Shown piece after piece: positions 6,289-6,745 of a DNA stretch of 6,745 bases. The translations under genes and the position numbers were made by a program. Position 1 is the first letter of the stretch. Each line of letters begins with the position of its first letter. Source of the DNA: an uncultured Xanthobacteraceae bacterium (lineage in GTDB: Bacteria; Pseudomonadota; Alphaproteobacteria; Rhizobiales; Xanthobacteraceae); contig CATPBC010000056.1 of assembly GCA_955652195.1 (NCBI GenBank), positions 1-6,745 on the forward strand, in the 5' to 3' direction. The notes under the pieces were generated by a model. It saw only the letters and a program-made list of their open reading frames with translations, was not told where the DNA came from and searched no databases.

Positions 6289-6745
6289 ATGAAGCTCTGC
6301 CGTTATGACGATGACAGGCTTGGTGTCGTGCGTGGCGAGCTCGTGCACGATGTCACGCCGGCGCAAACCGAAATCCGCAACGCCGCGTCCTATGCGATGG
6401 CCGGCGATGCCGTGATCGCCGCGCTGCCGCAATGGCGCGAGCGGATCGAACGGCTCGCCGACAAGGCACCAGGCAAGTCCGTCAGCCAGGTGAAGTTTCT
6501 GCCGCCGGTTGCGCGGCCGACGAAACTGTCCTGCGCGCCGACCAATTATCAGGCCCATATCAGCGAAATGACGGCGGCAGCCGCCCAGCCCGGATCGCAA
6601 GTGGTTACGACACAATCGGTCAAGATCGGCGAAGCCGGTATGTTTCTCAAAGCTAACTCCTCGCTGGTCGGTCCCGCCGCAGGCATCGCCATGCGCTTCC
6701 CCGACCGCCGCAATGATCACGAGGTCGAGATCGTGATGGTGATCG
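6289..6745 (+). CDS. Fumarylacetoacetate hydrolase family protein, N-terminal part (cut by window end)
   Basis: The first 152 codons of an FAH-superfamily enzyme, a Mg2+- or Mn2+-dependent cytoplasmic hydrolase, decarboxylase or isomerase acting on diketo or oxo acids from aromatic-ring catabolism. The fragment begins MKLCRYDDDRLGVV, the usual N-terminal strand pair of the family. It continues with KFLPPVARPTKLSCAPTNYQAHISEM (69-94), where NYQAH holds the family-conserved histidine (H90). Next is GMFLKANSSLVGPAAG (117-132), the substrate-pocket segment, and then DHEVEIVMVI at the window edge, whose E145 and E147 match two of the metal-binding acidic residues. The remaining metal ligand and the C-terminal barrel lie outside the window. 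Family members are typically 280-330 residues, so about half is present. It follows the MFS permease in the same direction and probably acts on a product of the same pathway. The exact substrate cannot be assigned. Confidence 0.92.
   Translation, partial: MKLCRYDDDRLGVVRGELVHDVTPAQTEIRNAASYAMAGDAVIAALPQWRERIERLADKAPGKSVSQVKFLPPVARPTKLSCAPTNYQAHISEMTAAAAQPGSQVVTTQSVKIGEAGMFLKANSSLVGPAAGIAMRFPDRRNDHEVEIVMVI

Noticed and set aside
6076..6720. Minus-strand open frame of 214 codons across the permease end and the FAH gene
   Set aside because: It overlaps the well-supported FAH-family start with its Shine-Dalgarno and shows no recognisable family motif.

Overview
The base composition is GC-rich and the protein sequences and gene content look alphaproteobacterial, most likely Hyphomicrobiales of the Bradyrhizobium/Rhodopseudomonas/Pseudolabrys kind. 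Three things point there: an rlmE next to a short Ppx/GppA gene, the style of the molybdenum hydroxylase, and one copy of a palindromic repeat (core GATCCCGAAAAGTGG ... TTTTCGG ... GATCATGC) that I recall as very common in Bradyrhizobiaceae-like genomes. This assignment is inference; no taxonomic marker such as rRNA is present.

Left part (1-2303): the 3' end of a DHA2-type MFS efflux transporter (1-465, +) converges on a two-gene minus-strand unit. That unit is a short two-domain Ppx/GppA phosphatase gene (2303-1206) followed by rlmE (1156-506), the 23S rRNA 2'-O-ribose methyltransferase gene. The two are separated by 49 bases, which hold most of a 12-bp tandem repeat that also duplicates the ppx stop codon in frame. 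This half is housekeeping: rRNA modification and (p)ppGpp or polyphosphate turnover.

Middle (2304-2517): a divergent intergenic region of 214 bases, with a small GC-rich hairpin, that must hold the promoters for both directions.

Right part (2518-6745): three co-directional genes. The first encodes a xanthine dehydrogenase-family molybdopterin-binding subunit with the form II CoxL-like motif AYRGAGR. The second encodes a 12-TM MFS permease and the third, cut by the window end, a fumarylacetoacetate hydrolase-family protein. Together they look like a small catabolic cluster: uptake or export of an organic acid or heterocycle, hydroxylation at a molybdenum site, then hydrolysis of a C-C bond in a diketo acid-like intermediate. 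The substrate cannot be read from the sequence. No [2Fe-2S] or FAD partner subunit lies beside the molybdenum subunit in this window. The palindromic repeat sits exactly on the stop codon of the molybdenum subunit gene and just ahead of the permease start.

I see no tRNA or rRNA genes, CRISPR array, transposase or prophage genes. I found no convincing novel system. The points most worth checking are the orphan molybdenum subunit with a changed GQGH motif, the stop-codon-embedded palindrome, and the tandem-duplicated stop of ppx.
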